A stretch of DNA of 64,000 nt from Streptomyces beijiangensis (GTDB taxonomy: Bacteria; Actinomycetota; Actinomycetes; Streptomycetales; Streptomycetaceae): assembly GCF_017315755.1 (NCBI RefSeq), contig NZ_JAFLRJ010000036.1, positions 62,001 through 126,000 on the forward strand, in the 5' to 3' direction. Shown here piece after piece: positions 60,514 to 64,000 of this stretch; position 1 is the stretch's first letter; each line of letters begins with the position of its first letter. Both the position numbers and the translations under genes were made by a program. The notes beneath the pieces were generated by a model that worked only from the letters and a program-made list of their open reading frames with translations, was not told where the DNA came from and ran no database searches.

Positions 60514-63027
60514 TCAGAGCTGGCCGACTGCGGTGACACGGACGACCGCACGGGCCTCTTCGTCGGAGGCCGCGAGATCCACCTCCGCGCTGATGCCCCA
60601 GTCATGGTCGTCGCTGGGGTCGGCGAAGATCTGGCGGACACGCCACAGACCGTGGGCGGCGTCCTCCTCGATGATCAGCAACTTGGGGCCGCGGGCGTCG
60701 GGCCCCGTGCCCAGCTCGTCGTGCTCGTCCCAGTACGCGTCCATGGCCTCGCTCCAGGCGTCCTTGTCCCAGCCGGACTCGGCGTCCAGCTGGCCCAGGT
60801 CGTAGAAGCGGTCGAGCGCGGCCAGTTCGACGCGGCGGAACATCGCGTTGCGTACGAGAACGCGGAAGGCCCGGGCGTTGGCGGTGACCGGCTTGACCTG
60901 GTCGGCGCGCTCGGCGGCCTGTTCGGCCGTCTCCACCTCGGGGTTGGCGAGCTGCTCCCACTCGTCCAGGAGGCTGGAGTCGACCTGGCGGACCAGCTCG
61001 CCGAGCCAGGCGGTCAGGTCCTGGAGGTCCTCCGACTTCAGGTCGTCGGGAATGGTGTGTTCGAGCGCCTTGTACGCGCCCGCGAGATAGCGCAGCACGA
61101 TGCCTTCGGTGCGGGCCAGCTCGTAGTGGGAGGTGAACTCCGCGAAGGTCATGGCGCGTTCGTACATGTCGCGGATGACGGACTTCGGCGAGACCGGGTG
61201 GTCGCCGACCCACGGGTGGCTCGTGCGGTACACGTTGTACGCGTGGACCAGGAGCTCTTCGAGGGGTTTGGGGTACGTGACGTCCTGCAGGAGCTCCATG
61301 CGCTCCTCGTACTCGATGCCGTCCGCCTTCATCTGGCCGACCGCCTCGCCACGCGCCTTGTTCTGCTGGGCGGCCAGGATCTGCCGCGGGTCGTCCAGCG
61401 TCGACTCGACGACGGACACCATGTCCAGCGCGTACGAAGGGGACTCGGCGTCCAGCAGGTCGAAGCAGGCCAGCGCGAAGGTGGAGAGCGGCTGGTTGAG
61501 CGCGAAGTTCTGCTGGAGGTCGACGGTGAGCCGGATGGTGCGGCCCTCGGCGTCGGGGGTGTCGAGCTGCTCCACCACACCGCCGTCCAGCAGGGAGCGG
61601 TAGATCGCGATGGCGCGACGGATATGGCGCAGCTGGGCCCTGCGCGGCTCGTGGTTGTCCTCCAGGAGGTGGCGCATCGCGTCGAAGGCGTTGCCCGGGC
61701 GGGCGATCACCGAGAGCAGCATGGTGTGGGTGACCCGGAAGCGCGAGGTCAGCGGCTCGGGATCGGCGGCGATCAGCTTGTCGAAAGTGGCGTCCGTCCA
61801 GGCGATGAAGCCCTCGGGGGCCTTCTTGCGGACCACCTTGCGGCGCTTCTTCGGGTCGTCCCCCGCCTTCGCGAGCGCCTTCACGTTCTCCACTTCGTGC
61901 TCGGGCGCCTGGGCGGCGACGAAGCCCGCCGTGTCGAAGCCGGCCCGGCCCGCGCGGCCCGCGATCTGGTGGAACTCACGGGCGCGCAGGGTGCGGACAC
62001 GGGTGCCGTCGTACTTGGTGAGCGCGGTGAACAGGACGGTACGGATGGGGACGTTGACGCCGACGCCCAGTGTGTCCGTACCGCAGATGACCTTCAACAG
62101 GCCTGCCTGCGCCAGCTTCTCGACCAGGCGGCGGTACTTGGGGAGCATGCCCGCGTGGTGGACGCCGATGCCGTGGCGGACGTAACGCGAGAGGTTCTGG
62201 CCGAACTTGGTGGTGAATCGGAAACTGCCGATCAGGTCGGCGATCTTCTCCTTCTCCTCTTTGGAGCACATATTGATGCTCATCAGCGACTGCGCGCGCT
62301 CGACGGCGTTCGCCTGCGTGAAGTGCACGATGTAGATCGGGGCCTGCTTCGTCTCCAGGAGCTCGGTGAGCGTCTCGGTGATGGGCGTGCGGCGGTACTC
62401 GTAACTGAGCGGGACCGGTCGCGTCGCCGACTGGATGATCGAGGTGGGCAGGCCCGTGCGGCGGGTCAGATCCTCCTTGAAGCGCGACATGTCACCGAGG
62501 GTCGCGGACATCAGGATGAACTGGGCCTGCGGGAGCTCCAGGATCGGGATCTGCCAGGCCCAGCCGCGGTCCGGCTCGGCGTAGAAGTGGAACTCGTCCA
62601 TCACGACCTGGCCGATGTCGGCGTGCTTGCCGTCGCGCAGGGCGATGGAGGCCAGGACCTCCGCCGTGCAGCAGATGACGGGTGCGTCGGCGTTGACCGA
62701 GGCGTCGCCGGTCAGCATGCCGACGTTCTCGGTGCCGAAGAGTTTGCAGAGGTCGAAGAACTTCTCGGAGACCAGCGCCTTGATCGGAGCGCTGTAGAAG
62801 GTGACCTTGTCCTGGGCCAGCGCGGCGAAGTGCGCACCCGCCGCGACCAGGCTCTTTCCGGACCCGGTGGGGGTGGAAAGGATCACGTTGGCCCCGGAGA
62901 CCACCTCGATCAGCGCCTCTTCCTGGGCCGGGTAGAGGGTGATGCCCTGATCCTCGGCCCATGACGAGAAGGCCTCGAAGAGGGCGTCGGGGTCGGCGGT
63001 CGGCGGCAGCTGATCAATAAGGGTCAC
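60514..63027 (-). CDS. Ski2-like DEAD/DEAH-box helicase with DUF3516
   Basis: 837 residues from GTG (VTLIDQLPPTADPDALFEAF). Walker A TPTGSGKS, motif II VVMDEFHFYAE (DExH), motif III SAT, motif VI HQIAGRAGRAG. These lie in the first 430 residues. The C-terminal half is DUF3516 (RRKVVRKKAPEGFIAWTDAT, later RYLAGAYKALEHTIPDDLKS). Mycobacterial and streptomycete proteins of this sort are predicted RNA or DNA helicases in RNA turnover or repair; substrates are unknown. The longer in-frame ATG at 63087 has no good ribosome site. Confidence 0.92.
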   Translation of the reverse strand: MTLIDQLPPTADPDALFEAFSSWAEDQGITLYPAQEEALIEVVSGANVILSTPTGSGKSLVAAGAHFAALAQDKVTFYSAPIKALVSEKFFDLCKLFGTENVGMLTGDASVNADAPVICCTAEVLASIALRDGKHADIGQVVMDEFHFYAEPDRGWAWQIPILELPQAQFILMSATLGDMSRFKEDLTRRTGLPTSIIQSATRPVPLSYEYRRTPITETLTELLETKQAPIYIVHFTQANAVERAQSLMSINMCSKEEKEKIADLIGSFRFTTKFGQNLSRYVRHGIGVHHAGMLPKYRRLVEKLAQAGLLKVICGTDTLGVGVNVPIRTVLFTALTKYDGTRVRTLRAREFHQIAGRAGRAGFDTAGFVAAQAPEHEVENVKALAKAGDDPKKRRKVVRKKAPEGFIAWTDATFDKLIAADPEPLTSRFRVTHTMLLSVIARPGNAFDAMRHLLEDNHEPRRAQLRHIRRAIAIYRSLLDGGVVEQLDTPDAEGRTIRLTVDLQQNFALNQPLSTFALACFDLLDAESPSYALDMVSVVESTLDDPRQILAAQQNKARGEAVGQMKADGIEYEERMELLQDVTYPKPLEELLVHAYNVYRTSHPWVGDHPVSPKSVIRDMYERAMTFAEFTSHYELARTEGIVLRYLAGAYKALEHTIPDDLKSEDLQDLTAWLGELVRQVDSSLLDEWEQLANPEVETAEQAAERADQVKPVTANARAFRVLVRNAMFRRVELAALDRFYDLGQLDAESGWDKDAWSEAMDAYWDEHDELGTGPDARGPKLLIIEEDAAHGLWRVRQIFADPSDDHDWGISAEVDLAASDEEARAVVRVTAVGQL

Positions 63028-63146
63028 ACCCCCATCTTGCCTGCCGGACGACCGGATCACGGAACCGGACGTCAGGACGAAGATCATGAGCGATACGCTC
63101 TGACCTCAACTGGCTTCACCACAACAGCAATGGGGCGGGAACGACC

Positions 63147-63941
63147 ATGATGGGACCGGCACACTCTCTGTCAGGAGCGGCAGCCTGGCTGGGGGTGGGG
63201 GCCGCCGCGGCGGCCAAGGGCCATCCGATGCCATGGCCGGTGCTCGTGGTCGGAGCACTGATCTGTGCGGGCGCGGCCCTGGCGCCCGACCTGGACCACA
63301 AGTCCGCGACCATCTCGCGGGCCTTCGGGCCGGTCTCCTGGGTGCTCTGCGAGATCGTCGACAAGATCTCCTCCGGCGTCTACAAAGCGACCCGCGCCAA
63401 GGGCGACCCGCGCAGGAACGGTGGCCACCGGACCCTGACCCACACCTGGGTGTGGGCGGTGCTGCTCGGGGCCGGCATCTCGGCCGTGGCAATCTTCGGC
63501 GGCAGGTGGGCGGTGCTCGGCATCCTCTTCGTCCACCTGGTCCTCGCGATCGAAGGCCTGCTCTGGCGGGCGGCACGCGGGACCAGCAGCGACGTCCTGG
63601 TGTGGTTGCTCGCCGCCGCCGGTGCGTGGATCCTCGCGGGGGTCCTGGACAAGCCGGGGAACGGCGCGGACTGGCTGTTCACGGAGCCGGGCCAGGCGTA
63701 CATGTGGCTGGGCCTGCCGATCGTGCTCGGCGCGCTGGTGCACGACATCGGGGACGCGCTGACGGTGTCGGGGTGCCCGATCCTGTGGCCGATCCCGATC
63801 GGCCGCAGGCGCTGGTACCCGATCGGGCCGCCGAAGCTGATGCGGTTCCGGGCCGGCAGCTGGGTGGAGCTGAAGGTGCTGATGCCGGTGTTCATGGTGG
63901 CGGGCGGGGTGGGCTGCGCCGCGGCGCTGGGCTACATCTGA
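63147..63941 (+). CDS. YdjM-type metal-dependent membrane hydrolase
   Basis: 264 residues. The family motif set is seen: AHSLSGAAAWLG at the start (His near residue 6), LAPDLDHKSATI (Asp and His), NGGHRTLTHTWVWA (His) and LVHDIGDALTVSGCPILWP. Five or so hydrophobic helices. The LexA-inducible inner-membrane YdjM family of E. coli has this arrangement; it is predicted to be a metal-dependent hydrolase on lipids. ATG 63147 or 63150. Confidence 0.88.
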   Translation: MMGPAHSLSGAAAWLGVGAAAAAKGHPMPWPVLVVGALICAGAALAPDLDHKSATISRAFGPVSWVLCEIVDKISSGVYKATRAKGDPRRNGGHRTLTHTWVWAVLLGAGISAVAIFGGRWAVLGILFVHLVLAIEGLLWRAARGTSSDVLVWLLAAAGAWILAGVLDKPGNGADWLFTEPGQAYMWLGLPIVLGALVHDIGDALTVSGCPILWPIPIGRRRWYPIGPPKLMRFRAGSWVELKVLMPVFMVAGGVGCAAALGYI

Positions 63942-63954
63942 GTTCCTGCCCGGG

Positions 63955-64000
63955 TCAGACGCGGCGTGCGGCCCACACGGTGCGTTCGGTACGGACCGCC
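63955..64000 (-). CDS. C-terminal end of a gene cut by the window edge
   Basis: Reading leftward from the right edge the last codons give RSVRTERTVWAARRV and a TGA at 63957 to 63955. It is convergent with the YdjM-type gene, 13 bp away. Only 15 residues are visible, so no function can be given. Confidence 0.4.
   Translation of the reverse strand, partial: AVRTERTVWAARRV

Overview
The window is high-GC actinobacterial DNA of Streptomyces type. Coding third positions are almost always G or C, GTG and TTG starts are common, and the families present are typical of the genus: MurT/GatD, XRE-DUF5753/DUF397, an SSI protease inhibitor, secreted tripeptidyl aminopeptidase, an ECF41 sigma factor, and a ydaO riboswitch before an NlpC/P60 hydrolase. 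It looks like chromosomal core or near-core sequence. There is no rRNA, tRNA, CRISPR array, prophage or secondary-metabolite cluster. The only mobile-element trace is a short decayed transposase fragment near 58.8 kb.

Layout. 0-14.5 kb: regulators and metabolism (two Lrp-type regulators, rhodanese, DUF885 peptidase, a Cys/Met PLP enzyme, an ACT-GNAT fusion, PhoD phosphatase, MocR regulator with a divergent EamA exporter, an ECF41 sigma factor divergent from an F420/NADP reductase, GntR, ROK). 14.5-24.1 kb: mug-purB, SGNH hydrolase, holin-like protein, paired CNNM/CorC membrane proteins and a MacB-like ABC exporter. 24.2-30 kb: a small RHH/Fic-like toxin-antitoxin pair, then the biotin genes bioDAB with divergent bioF. 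30-31.8 kb: a WhiJ-like regulatory triad. 31.8-36.1 kb: LysR/LysE, a riboswitch-controlled cell-wall hydrolase, and an unusual ClpP-like gene divergent from an orphan Phd antitoxin. 36.3-40.8 kb: urease operon ureABCFGD. 41-50.8 kb: secreted and membrane functions (tripeptidyl aminopeptidase, PlsC, YedY-like oxidoreductase with fasciclin lipoprotein, SSI inhibitor, CtaG). 51-64 kb: pfkA, gatD/murT, def, TetR with acyl-CoA dehydrogenase, CsbD, the tiny ribosomal protein bL37, glutathione peroxidase, TesB, a Ski2-like helicase and a YdjM-type membrane protein.

Working together: bioF makes KAPA, bioA DAPA, bioD dethiobiotin and bioB biotin, from two divergent transcripts that share an intergenic palindrome. 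UreABC is the urease, UreDFG its nickel maturation proteins (no ureE), with a possible GlnR box upstream. MurT and GatD amidate lipid II. The CNNM pair and the ABC pair are operons.

Points that stand out: a ClpP paralogue in which the catalytic His and Asp are both Thr, sharing an operator-like promoter region with an unpaired Phd antitoxin; an in-frame amber codon splitting an SDR-DUF2867 gene; an SSI inhibitor with an apparent P1 Arg whose last two codons plus stop are repeated four times; the c-di-AMP riboswitch with an upstream partial duplication; a 25-residue bL37 gene; several genes with a -10 box placed for leaderless transcription; and a seven-copy 12-bp tandem repeat behind pfkA.
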